Source: Gautieria morchelliformis (lineage: Eukaryota > Basidiomycota > Agaricomycetes > Gomphales > Gomphaceae). From it: a stretch of DNA of 64,000 nucleotides. The position numbers were made by a program, and so were the translations under genes. Where the stretch lies: the NCBI GenBank assembly GCA_015179125.1, contig WHVA01000011.1, forward strand, positions 372,001 to 436,000, written 5' to 3'. The notes under the pieces are model-generated. The model did not search any database. It was not told the origin of the DNA and was given only the letters and a program-made list of their open reading frames with translations. Every line of letters begins with the position of its first letter. The first letter of the stretch is position 1. Of the stretch, positions 34,942 through 46,524 are shown piece by piece.

Positions 34942-36613
34942 GTGGGAACCAGCTGGCAGTTCCCCAGCTTAACCTTAACCTGTACCATCACTACGTAGCA
35001 TCTGAATACCATACCTTGGTCAACTTCAGCGTGCCCTTGTGATATACACAGGTCATTAAGCCTACATCTTTACACTCTTGAGGTATCCTTCTGTGATGCG
35101 ATGGCCTCCAATCTCAGGACGTCGCCTCTGCTTTGGCTTGCAAAGAGCCCCTGCACACGTGAGGACATGGCAGTATGTCTGGCTTTCGAGATCATCAGGG
35201 ACATTGGGAAACAACTGTTGAGATGTCAAAAGGAAAGGGATTAGAGTTGTCACAACCACATGTTTCTTTGAGCGGGTGACTGGCATGGTGGCAGGGAAGA
35301 CGAGACCGACCCTAGTGCCCTCCTACATGTCAGTCATGTGTTCACTCTAATTACACTAATAATATTTAACTCTTCCAGCACTTATATTAGATAGACCCTA
35401 ATTATTATTATTGTACTTAGTAATTATTACCAAAGCAAAGCATAATAATGTCTCCTGGGAATGAGATTCTGTCTCCACCAAACAGCCGCCTGTTGTCGAA
35501 TATAACCCAGCCATCTCAACATTAAGCCCCTACTCCCCAACACCACCAAAAAATCTGAACCTGGGCTCGATAGAAAGCTCTCACTGAGCACATTCCAGGA
35601 AAATTAATCTTTTCATACTATCTTCAAAATTGATCAGTTATAAGTATATCTTTGTCTTGTATAATGTTCTCACCCCCATGTATACTACTTATTGTATCAT
35701 TTGCATGCACACTTGCACTTTCACCAACTAAGAGCCTCTTACGATTATTATGGATATGAACTGGTGTATGTTTCTGTAATAGCAATTTACTCGACAAACT
35801 CCATTACTTTCGACACCGGAGATGTTGCACTTCATATCCTGCCCACGGCACCAATACTGCCACTGCCTCAGGACTTTGTTTCCACTTAGAGCCTGAGTTC
35901 TTCTGGCCATGCAAATCAGTTGGATCCATGCCATTGGTTGATGTGGGCTGCTGCACTGGCTCTGTAGGATGCTGATGAGCCGAGGCTTTCCACCCTTCGG
36001 CAGTCTTGATAATTTGGATGAGTGGTAGTGGATCTGCAGCCAGAGAAGACGCAGTCCTTCCTTCTGGAGCCAGAGGCGATCCAAACCCAGTCTCCAGTGT
36101 TTGGTCAGTCGCCATCTGTTCCACTTGAGTGAATTCCCTGGTTTCCGCTTTAGCATGTTCTGTGGTGGCACTGGGTTCTTCCACAGTGGCAATCCATGCC
36201 TCCTCCTTCTGACAATTTGTAGATTTATCTTCAAGAGTTTGGAGTTTCTCCGTAGATTCCACATCAACAGCTGGTTTCTCTGTACATTCTGCGTCAGCAG
36301 CAGCTTCAGCCATCATTGCTATGGGTTCTTGCACTAGTTCTTGTTCTTCAGTTCACATAGTGCCTATATCACAATCACCTGAAGTGTGTTCTTTAATCTG
36401 AGACTGCTGCTAACTCACAAGCAATGAAGCGAGCAGAAGAATCATCGCATCAAAGAATGCTGAGAAGCTGAGACAGTATCTGCTCGAGCGGACAAACCAC
36501 AAAGTGTCGTTGTCCACCAGGACATAGAACAAGTGCCTTGGACGAAACCACACAAAGACATTGTCCACAGAGACGGGCGTTACATAGCAGCGTCGAATTA
36601 TTAGCACAGACAT
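34942..36613. other. repeat-derived or intergenic, no recognised gene
   Basis: Contains a minus-strand frame (about 36310-35804) rich in Glu/Ala/Thr without recognisable domains, and AT-rich DNA near 35330-35660. A short minus-strand frame at 35062-35286 follows the LTR fragment. I cannot assign either to a family. Confidence 0.4.
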
Positions 36614-37574
36614 CTAAGGCGAGGAATTAGGCCAAACCCATGCCATCCCTGGTGTATTTGGTGCCACTGTGCTCGGGTCAACAGACAAATAAATTTCCTG
36701 TATAGTGCTCAATCCAGGGAGCAGAATGAGCCCACACTCATATTTTTTCGGTAGAGTACATGGAGAGCAGCATAAAGATGAGACAGTAATGTCATCTGGG
36801 TGGGACATTAATTGATTGTGGACGAGACAAAAATGCCTCCGACTCAGGACCAAAATGCTTCTGCATTGAGACAATGGCCTTTGGAGAGCAACCTGGCCAT
36901 TCGCACAGCATCCATAGACACATCTATGGACGTGTCCATGGACCTGGTAACCCTTCATTAGTAAGATGCATGTACATGTGGGTGGCCATAATAATAGATA
37001 CATAACAATTGCCTCATACAGGCGACTCAGGAACTCGACCGCGTCATTCCCCATAACGTCAGGCTTGCTGTTCATTGGATACATGTCGGCCCTGAGATCA
37101 TCGCCCACCACAACCAGCCGCCTTAAGCCCGCGTTCTGGAAAACATTGACCCCACAGCGACCATGTCGAAGGCTTCCCTGTATGACACATCACACAGGCC
37201 CAGATCCCCATGTTATTTTCACATACAACACATTCCTTCACCTGCGTCCTTTGCCGCATTGTCTCCAACCCTTGTCAATGGCCCAACGACGTCTGCTTTC
37301 AGTCCTGGTAGAGACACCTGAGCTAGCTGAGCTTCCATTTGACATTCTCGTACCCTTCATAGACCTTATTCGACACGTCAAGCCACGTCTCATGTGGAAC
37401 CAACACTCCCAGATCACCCAACACACTGCCTGTCAGCACCCATTGCTTCATGCACGACGTGTTAGATATCACTGATGAACTCAGTAAGGTTTTGTGGGAG
37501 ACATTGAAGGGGTTGCGGAACCAGAGGACAATCTGAAAAAATGGCTGACGATCTGGAAAAATTTTCTGCCACAC
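36614..37574 (-). pseudogene. degraded coding-like tract of unknown family
   Basis: Successive minus-strand peptides read like one protein broken over several frames: WLDVSNKVYEGYENVKWKLS, then SGVSTRTESRRRWAIDKGWR, then LRRLVVVGDDLRADMYPMNS and DVMGNDAVEFLSRLYEAI. Their composition is far from random translation. I do not recognise the family. It could be a decayed host gene or part of a mobile element. Confidence 0.4.
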
Positions 37575-38466
37575 CGATTAATAACATCTGATTGCCTGCC
37601 CCAAATATGAATGGTGGTATATTCAACTATCCCTTCCAATTCAGAACCGACCCTTTAGGAACATGATGACACCTACTCCAATTATCTAATCTATCCAACC
37701 AACACATTGGAGTACCGGGTACCCGTATTATCATGATTTGTCACACCGACAGCCGGAGGCTGGGCCGAAACATCGGCAGTAGACTGCAGCTGCTGCCACT
37801 CGTTGGGGTGCGGGAAAGGTGTCAAGGTGGTGTCGCAGCTGAGGGGTACAAACTGAAAGTACACATGGGTATTACATGCCCAAATAAGCCGTGGAAGGTT
37901 GATTACTATGCGGTTTATGGGTTGGACTGTTTGGCTTTAAAGGGGTGCTGAGGGGAGTATTGGCGTTTTGGAGGCATGATTATCCACACCCCGCCCACAT
38001 TTAGGCACGGACAAGCTCGGGGCCTTGCCCAAAGAGCACAAGCAGAGATAGAGAACGAAAGGCGAGAAGGAGAAGACATAAGATAGAAGCTGTATTTACC
38101 GTCTTACATAGGGCATTGCCCCAAAAGATGTAAAGCTTGGATTATAAATAAAAAATAAAAATAAAATAAAATAAAATGGCTGACGAAGAGGTCAGTACAT
38201 CCAGGATACCGAGGCCCCAGCTACTGTATGTGGAATGCCTCTCAAATGTCTCCTGAGTCCGCAGCTTTGACGATCATAATGCACCATTCCCGCCTTTCTA
38301 CGCCCCCTTCTCGTTCTTATTCAACGGCTTCAGCCGTTTTGCTGAATGAACTGCTCAAGGGAGGCATCTCCTTGGGAACCGCCATCTCTCGAATAGAGAA
38401 ACTCCATCGTACACATCCAACTCTGAAACCTAGTGGCCATCTCGTAAACGGTCCGATGCAGGTGCC
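37575..38466. other. intergenic, ends in an A-rich tail
   Basis: From about 37980 a unique-looking segment runs into an AATAAAA-type simple repeat at 38143-38176. That is the kind of tail left by LINE or SINE retroposition. No reverse-transcriptase sequence is visible. Confidence 0.4.
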
Positions 38467-38732
38467 TGTCAGGGGACAGCCTGGTGGTTCCTCTTATTTC
38501 CTTTATCTTCTGTTATCTTCTGCCTTCCTCGCCTGCTTGTCCTTGTCTGTTCCTCCCTTTCTTTAAATTTGAGTTCCATACTCCCCCACCCATGTTCATG
38601 TCCAGTAGTCTGGCCTGCTCAGTAGCTGTATAGTTAGTTGCTTAGGTAAGGGGATCCTCACCCGATTCTCTTTGGATCCCCCTTACCAGTGCTCTGTGTG
38701 ACTTACCACGAGCAGGTAGGGTTGCCCTTACA
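38467..38732 (+). repeat. 5' LTR
   Basis: 266 bp. It contains TATAGTTA (about 38628-38635) and the ACCCGATTCT segment that pairs with the priming site. Confidence 0.85.
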
Positions 38733-38734
38733 GC

Positions 38735-38744
38735 AGAATCGGGT
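38735..38744 (+). other. putative self-priming primer-binding site
   Basis: AGAATCGGGT is the exact reverse complement of 38660-38669 in the LTR. No tRNA-like TGG start is present at this position. Confidence 0.65.
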
Positions 38745-41217
38745 CACCAATGGAGGACCGACAGTACAGTTGTGCAATCCGAATGCAGACGATTTTCCTG
38801 CGTTGCGATTCCACTTCCTACGCTGTCCTTCTTCACATGTGGAAGCCCACCGACCTTTCAACTCGCACAAGTAGCGGTCCACTGCAGGTGTAGGCGAAAG
38901 GCAACGAACGAGGTCTTACAAAGTGACCGCGCCCCTTCCCGCGCAAACTCGTTCTTGCTTCTGCAGCGTACTAGTAACGGTCCACTGCAGGTGCAGGTGA
39001 ACGCCGCCAGCAGGAGACAACGGGTGAATGTAGGGCCGTGCACCGCCCTCTGATTCAATTCAAGGCGACACGTTAAACGCTGCCTGACATGTAGTAGGGT
39101 GCACCGCTGTGTGCGACACCGTAAACCCCCACCGACACTTACATTCCGATCTATCTACAGCCCGAGCCATTGGTGTCTACTCTACATCGCCCACACCCAC
39201 GACACCACACTTTGACCTGCACTTCACACACCTTGAAACCGCACCATCGCACCCGACCACCTTCGTGTTCCCTTCATCCGAAAATCCCCCTGCGGCACGA
39301 TCCTCATCCCCGACCCTCTCCTATACCCCACAATCGTTTTAATTAAATTTTCACCAAAGGAAGGAGCTGTAAAGAGGAAGTTGGAGGGAAGATGAACGAG
39401 AACAGCTAGATGCACCGCTGTCCAAGTACGACCCCGCCGCCGTACCGCGTATGCACATATCACACACCTGCAACGCAGCCGTTACCTCTGTACGCCCTCT
39501 TGCATACCCGTCTTCACACTTGTCGACACTGCACACGCGTGCATCTACGGCCCAGGAAATATCTGAAGGAATGGAAAAGGAGCAGAGACGGGTGGAGACA
39601 GCCCTGGAAGGACTTGAAAAAGTTGTGGCTCCGTAAAGATGTCGTTACGTACGGTCTCAAGAGCACACGTATCCCCTCAGAAACATCCAGCGGGTCAGTG
39701 CATTGTGGAGAAGCGGTAAACAGGATGTTCGAGAGAACAGGAGGAAGCCCCATGTCACCTCTACCGTGCGCTTCCTCTCCACATGGACCTCCCGCATCGA
39801 TCCGCACGGACCATTCCTGCACTTCGACACACAGCCAGAGCCTCCACTCCTGCAACAATTACCTAAATTCACCTCTGTCCTTGTCGCTGACCTTGTATCC
39901 AATCCCGCATTCGGGTGCACTTCTACGCGATGTATCTAGTCCAGTTCACCCCAGCCACCTCCAAGGCGCACTGCTCTGTGACCCCTTCGGCTGATCGATC
40001 CGGGGTTCAATGGAAAAGGGCAGGCAGGTGTTATCGGTGGATTGTCTGGCAGCCCAGAGCCATGTCGCATAATGCGGACCTATCGTTACCTGAGGTGCGC
40101 TCCAGCGCGTGGTCCGAGATTCCACGCGCGCCATGCGATGCTCCGATCGATGCATGCTCCATGGTCTCGTATTGCGCCGCCTCGAACTACCACTCTGCAC
40201 CACTGCGTCCTACCCGCGCTCCTGTTCATGTGCAAACACACCACCACGTCTGCCACCCTCGTGTGCGCTCGCACTCGCACTCGCACACGTTTGTACCTCA
40301 CGCCACAGCCGACCAAGGACTGCGGGATGCACCCCTGTCGTTCGCATGCCAACCGCAGGCCGCACTACCCCACCACCGCTGCATGCGTACACGTGTCCTT
40401 GCGGACCCACAGGGCACTGCGAACACCCCACCGCGTGTACCGCGATGACCCCCCTATCTTAGGGCCACGAACTCTGGTGGCCTTACACCACCCACACCAG
40501 TCATTCACGCTGAGCGTGATCCATTCGCCGCCGGAGCTGAGCGTAACACCTGCCCGTGCACGACCTGCTTCTGCCGAGCTCATCTCGCACAAGTGGCAGA
40601 AGCTGGTGCACGCCATCGTGTTCTGGCGCACACACTGCTTCTCGCTCACTCGCCCAGCCAGCCTGGTGAACGGATGGTGCTCTACAACATCCTGTTCCAC
40701 CGCGAGCGGAACTCCAGCGACGCGCTGCCGCAGAGCATCCGCTTCCTGAACAGGCACACGAATTTCCACGCAACGCTGCTGCTCAAAGGCAAGCAGCTTA
40801 TCAGGGGTTGTACGACGAGTAGCCTCGAACCGCCGCTCTACACCACGGCCTCCTACCTGCACTCCTGTTCGCGCGTAAACACACCACCATGTCCGCCGCC
40901 CTCGCGTGCGTCACTATGTCACAAATGCACGTGGGGTCCCGTACAGACAAACGCGCCTGCGCCTGCTCATGCACGCACGCACGGCCACAGGGGGACGTAC
41001 CGAGGTTGCAAACAGAGCACACCCCCACGCAGGCGGCCGCCCCTCGCAAAATGTGCAGCAGCACTCCCGCACCTCATGGACCAACATCGCCAGACCACGT
41101 GGCTTCACTGCACGCGCGGCCTATGTGTACCGCCTACACAGACACACGGCGCAAGGTTGCGCTACCACCCACGGAGGAGGCCGCCACGAGAGACCCACAT
41201 AGCATGCAGCCTGGATG

Positions 41218-41336
41218 GCTCGCCGATCGCCACGCTACATACCCGGACCTTGTCGAGGGTGACTGCGTACGTGGGTGACACGACCATGACATGCATCGCC
41301 GACATGACACCCTTTGTCATGCCCCGCGGTGCAGGC
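41218..41336 (-). pseudogene. captured glyoxal-oxidase gene fragment inside the LTR element
   Basis: Similar to 10857-10972 of the glyoxal oxidase gene in this window. In the core 41246-41304 versus 10885-10943, 50 of 59 bases agree, and eight of the nine differences are transitions. The minus-strand peptide [13 protein letters not shown] matches IVSPTHAVIFDKV of the enzyme. The source could be a paralogue rather than this very gene. The fragment is too short to encode anything functional. Confidence 0.75.
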
Positions 41337-43175
41337 TCCTCCCATCCACGATACGGCAAGAGCCACGACAGTCCTGCGCAGCGCATGCAGGTGCGTACGG
41401 TGCCACGCGGCCCCCGTCTCCGTGCAGCACCATTCACCCGAGCGACCCGCATCCCTTCACCCACCACCCTGCAACGTGACACCCGGCTCTCCCGCCCCTT
41501 GTCACACTCCTGTTACCTGTACCAGCTCCCGCCAACGCGCGAGCATATTCTCCCACGCCGGACACGAGCTGGGGGAAGAGGGGGAGCAGACAACGCGGAT
41601 AGAGAAGAGAGAGACATCGGGCTGATGTGGTATAACGAGGGAGAATGCGGAGATGAATATGGGAAGTGTGTAGGTGCTCGGCAGAACAGACACACTGGTG
41701 GCTACACCCCTCAGTAGCTCCGTAGACTGAACAGGGATGCCCCAGACACCACGGCGACGTAGCTGTGCACCCTATCAGACACACACTGCCTGCACGAGGG
41801 TTCCTGTTCTGTCACCAAGTCATGGGGCCCGCAACCGCCGCTCTTCTCTGCGCTTCGTTGTCTGCTAGTGTGCGGCAGATTGTATGGGATGTTTGATGCC
41901 TCCGCCGCCTAGCCGTCCCATGCACCGGGTGGGTCAGGGTCCATCATAAGCTGGTCATGCCGCTGTTGGGGTCGGCAGCGCATGCCCATATTGGTTGCTG
42001 TTGTTGGGAATTGTGGGTGCCTTTGCGTGAGCTGTACCAGGAGGGAGTTGGTGTATGAGTGGATGGCACCATGTAACGGGTGACTCGAATGGTGTGTTGG
42101 GTAGCAGCACCAGTCACACTATTGCTGCGGTGTACGTGGCGTTTTGACAGTGGCAGTGCAGACGGAGAACACGCAACCATGCATCACTGCACTTGTCCAT
42201 CCGCAAGGGCCTGCCCCCATAACGATTGCTGTGCTGACCGTGTATACCCTTCCCCCTCCTGATGCATCCCAACAGCCTCAAGCACAGATGCAATGGCAAC
42301 CAACAGTGAGACCACCACCTTGCCGCACCTAACCATGGTTGTCCAGTATTCCCTAGAGTAGGCAGGACGTGGGGCGCCTAGACCAATGCCGCTGAGGTCA
42401 CATGCATGAAAAAGGAGAGTGATGGCACGAGAGGAAGGTGATGTTGGGGCAATGGCATCCAAGAGCATCCATTACTGGGAAACATTGGGAGTCAATCAAG
42501 GGTGGATTTGAACAGATAGTGGTGTTCCTCCAAGAATGGCCCTGACATGCCCTATGTTGCAATTGCTGCACCTGAGATGTGGAGCCATGAGGTCAGATGT
42601 CGGAGCGGAGGTAGATGGGAAGGAGTGTGGAAGATATCAAAGTCATGGACTGCAAGTGACCCAAACATCATGGCACGTGTGTATCCCAGCAGTTACTTCA
42701 AACAAGGAGGCTTGTGGTAACATGTCCTTGTGAGAGTGGTGATATGGAATGGTGTTGGGAAGGGATAGTGACTTGAGGGTGCGCCAGGATGACGCACCAT
42801 AGAAGGGGGGTGAGAGCCTGCAGCAGCGGCCCTTCCAGCAGCCCTTCCTCTGCATGAAGACACCAAGCACAGTGACTTGCAGATGCCGTTGCTGGACATA
42901 TGTGCACCACTTCACAACACCGTGACAACTACAGATGCAGTGAATCCCCTACAATGCCCCACATGTCTTGAGCCTGCTGTACATGCCGCGATGCACAAAC
43001 AGATGTGTGACGGCCCAGACCCCCAGAGATAAGTGTCGGCTAACACCTCCGTGGCCTAATGGAGCAGAGATAAGCATTGTCAGCTAATACCTCACCAATT
43101 CACTATATCAACCCTAAACCCTGATAAACTGTATATTAACCCTCTCCCCACGGCCACTCTTTCCCTTACACACTC

Positions 43176-43799
43176 ATGTCCTCACCCGCTATGGAACTCG
43201 TTGCCCTCCCCAGCTTCACCAGAGGCCTGTCAGAGCTCCCGACCATGTCTGACGTTGATCCCAATCTCCTGCACTTCTCCGGCTTCTCCAAATCCAGACC
43301 GGCCAGTGAGGCCAAGCTGAGAGAGACACTCAAATGTCATGACCCTACCGCCAATAACTCAGGCAACAACCAGCCCTATGAGGCCTCGCCACCCTTGAAA
43401 TGGACCATTGACCCAGAGGACCTTCGATTGGCCATGATCACCCATCCCAGCCAACCCCTGCCTGCCTGGTCCAGATCTCGACACAGGCGACAGAACACCT
43501 ACTATCTTACTGACCCCATCATCGTCGGTGATGCAGATACACCTTACACATTTGAAGGGTATGTGGGGAGGTCCTTCCGCAATGCAGCAGGGGAGTGTGT
43601 GCGTTATGCGAGATTCAAGGGTCCGGAGCTACCCACGGAATCCCATCCCAACGAGCTCGTCATTCCCATATACCAGGAGGGCAAGAGCAGCCATGGTGAC
43701 GGCAGGGCATGTTCCCACCTCTGGTGTACATGGAAGCGAAGCCTTATGGGATGTTTTGGGTTAGGCGATGACTGTGCTCGTCAGGACAACAAGCATTGA
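43176..43799 (+). CDS. 207-residue protein of unknown function carried by the LTR element
   Basis: A single ATG-started open frame near the 3' end of the element, preceded by TATA-like words (43104, 43130). It is the longest clean frame between the LTRs. The middle contains YYLTDPIIVGDADTPYTFEG and the end is Cys/Trp-rich. It has no CCHC knuckle, protease or polymerase motif. It may be an accessory or captured gene; I do not recognise it. Confidence 0.45.
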   Translation: MSSPAMELVALPSFTRGLSELPTMSDVDPNLLHFSGFSKSRPASEAKLRETLKCHDPTANNSGNNQPYEASPPLKWTIDPEDLRLAMITHPSQPLPAWSRSRHRRQNTYYLTDPIIVGDADTPYTFEGYVGRSFRNAAGECVRYARFKGPELPTESHPNELVIPIYQEGKSSHGDGRACSHLWCTWKRSLMGCFGLGDDCARQDNKH

Positions 43800-43984
43800 G
43801 AGGGGTGACGTTAGGGTTTAGATGTCGGGGTTTGCCTTCTGGACCGTTCCCATGTTTCCAGACCTTCCATGACCTTCCACAAGTTTCTGCTCCCCCAATT
43901 ATGTAAAGACGGTGGCAGGAGGTTTGGGCTCACTTGCTTCAGGGGCTTCATATGTCGAGACGCCATACCATAGAGAGGGGGTGA

Positions 43985-44314
43985 TGTCAGGGGACAGCCT
44001 GGTGGTTCCTCTTATTTCCTTTATCTTCTGTTATCTTCTGCCTTCCTCACCTGCTTGTCCTTGTCTGTTCCTCCCTTTCTTTAAATTTGAGTTCCATACT
44101 CCCCCACCCATGTTCATGTCCGGTAGTCTGGCCTGCTCAGTAGCTGTATAGTTAGTTGCTTAGGTAAGGGGATCCTCACCCGATTCTCTTTGGATCCCCC
44201 TTACCAGGTGTGTAGGTCGCCTATGTAGTTACTGAGTGGTGTCTTATATATCTTTGGATCCCCCTTACCAATGCTCTGTGTGACTTACCACGAGCAGGTA
44301 GGGTTGCCCTTACA
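43985..44314 (+). repeat. 3' LTR
   Basis: 330 bp. Near-identical to the 5' LTR over the shared part, with an extra stretch flanked by copies of CTTTGGATCCCCCTTACCA. Confidence 0.85.
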
Positions 44315-44319
44315 GTGCC

Positions 44320-46524
44320 TCCCTCGCCCATGTCCGCAACTTATGTACCGTTTCCGATGAGTGGGTCATGAAGTCTTTAGCTATCCCTGCCATCCTATAC
44401 GTCATCCAATATGTAGATCCCACTGCAGCGAATACACTGTAGATATCTGTAGTAGGTTAGATGCATGAGGAGAATTGAAGATCATACCTTTGTATGCTTT
44501 GCCCTCATTATTTCTCTTTGATGACTTCACAGTTAATATTGTTCAGCTCGCCGTACTCACCCACACAGCTAGAGGCTCTGCACATTGTTCTCACGGCTAT
44601 TCATCATAACCGGTTACTGGGACTCAGTTGTCGTTTATTGGTTCGAATATTGAATGGGATGACACAATGGTTCACTTGCATCCAAATGACCGTGGTCAAA
44701 GGGGAGGGAAAGACAATTTTTAGATCCAGGGAGTACTATTACACAATTGGTCCAAATATGGAATGGAGATATGGCAGACACAGTAGTATCCTCGCAGTGA
44801 GAAGGGTGCATATGAAAATATTTTAGTTCGGCTGCTGGATATATACTCATCTGTCTATATAAGGCAAATATGGACACGTTCTGGTGGTTCATGGGTGGGC
44901 GTGGTTCATAGGGTTCAGTGGGCGTTGAGGTCACATGACTTTATATTTTAGGGTTTGTGGGTCCATGGATGCGTCCATAGACCGGGTGCGTGGGCCTTTC
45001 TGGGCCTCTGACGCGTCGCAACATCAGGGTGGTTGTCAGAGACAGAAATGCAATTTCATGAGACATTATTTATTTTTGCATTAGCAAAAACAATGTATTA
45101 CTTTTTGCCCCATGGATGCCTCAAGCTGAGGACATACGCTCCGCTGCACGAGACAGTCTCTCAGAGACTCGGGGAGGCCCGTGCCTGAACAACCAGTACC
45201 CCCTTGATTGGATGGTCAGGTACTAGCTTTTTCATCTATATCTGTAAGATGGGCCAATCTATGAAATAAGGATGTTTTGTGTATTTTAAGGAGTTTGGGT
45301 GGCAAAGTGACGCCTGAGGCCACCGGGTGAAGACGGTCAGCCTGGGAGACACACTGCAGCAAATGGATCAGCCCCCAGAACGGTGTCTACATGGCTCGTT
45401 GCGTGACTCGCTGCGGTTCGCCAGGTTTGCCATCCTCCTCAAACCCGTTATTTCATTCCAGCAGTTAGATGTCCGTTCACCACCAGCCAAACTGCCTCTA
45501 CATGTACACACTTTTATTGCCTATGGAGGTGAGTTTTTACATGTACGGCAAGGGACGGGGATGGGTTTACTTTGTGGACGCGTTGAGGGTGTCAGTAGAT
45601 GATGGATCACTGTTTGGCTGCGGCAGTCTCAGCCGAGTCTCCAGGAGTCTCCGGGAGACAGTCTCGCGCAACTATTGAATATTGGATATTTGAATGGTTT
45701 GCTCATAGTGTTGTGTATAAGTATGTGTGGTGCAGGAGCTGATGCAACGCAAAACAAACGGACACGCAGGAGTCTTACTAAGATAAATTACTCTTAATAA
45801 GTTGAGACTTTAATTGTGTGATACTTATTCCTCAACTTCCAGAGCAGTAAATGGAGGCAGCGAACTAGAAAGTACCCTAAAGATTCAAATTTAAGCGGAT
45901 GAAAAGTGCAAGAAAATCAAAGTGCGGATGGATGGCAGGTAGACAAGGCCGTACGCTTGGCATCTATAGCAATGGATTTCTACTGCAACAGGCACTTCAA
46001 TGTGATACTTACTTATATCTGAAAATTTATATTCCATATCAAAATAGATATACTAATAGGAGCTACGAATGAAGAGTAATATGGATGATCCCTCCACCCT
46101 ACTAGGTTTACACCTCTCGTAATGCTCGAGCCTTGAAAGAATACACCTAAACTGTTATTTCTGCAGACAAGAGTCATGTCTTGACATAGTAGATTTCGGT
46201 TTAGTTCTTCAACGCAAATTAGAGTCCGTGCCTCATGCAATCCGATCGGTCTTCAATTGGAGCAAACGGAGGCATGTAACACACAGTCTCCCGAGCCAAA
46301 TAACCGTCTTAGTCAGTCTCTGATCAACACAACCCCTCTGCGAATACTCCTAGGAACACGGACTTCCCATATCCGATCGGACACTGACCAACTGGATGAC
46401 ATGGGGGAATGCTCAGTCAGCACTACGCCCAGGTCTCAGTTCATCCGTGCTGCATAAATACTGCATCGTTTGTTATATACTTAGCACCACGCACCCCTCA
46501 GCTAGTCCATCACAACACCTGCAA
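44320..46524. other. intergenic, no recognised gene
   Basis: AT-rich, with short frames only (the longest, 44494-44826, has no recognisable features). Paired GAGTCTC words near 45150-45190 and 45630-45670 hint at an old repeat. The 3' end carries the promoter of the NmrA-like gene. Confidence 0.45.

Larger units (their letters stand above)
38467..44314 (+). mobile_element. recent non-autonomous LTR retroelement, self-priming type, with captured host sequence
   Basis: Structurally whole: 5' LTR 38467-38732, 3' LTR 43985-44314, and a 5-bp target duplication GTGCC at 38462-38466 and 44315-44319. Both LTRs begin TGTCAGGGG and end CCCTTACA. They differ by only about three substitutions over the shared ~266 bp, so the insertion is young. 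Two bases after the 5' LTR, AGAATCGGGT (38735-38744) is complementary to ACCCGATTCT inside the LTR (38660-38669), which lies ~30 bp after a TATA-like word. This is the layout of self-primed Tf1/sushi-group elements. A purine tract AGAGAGGGGG (43972-43981) precedes the 3' LTR. No gag, protease, reverse transcriptase or integrase is recognisable. The internal 5.2 kb holds a 207-codon frame, C/A-rich repeats and a glyoxal-oxidase-like fragment. It must depend on a relative for mobility. Confidence 0.85.
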
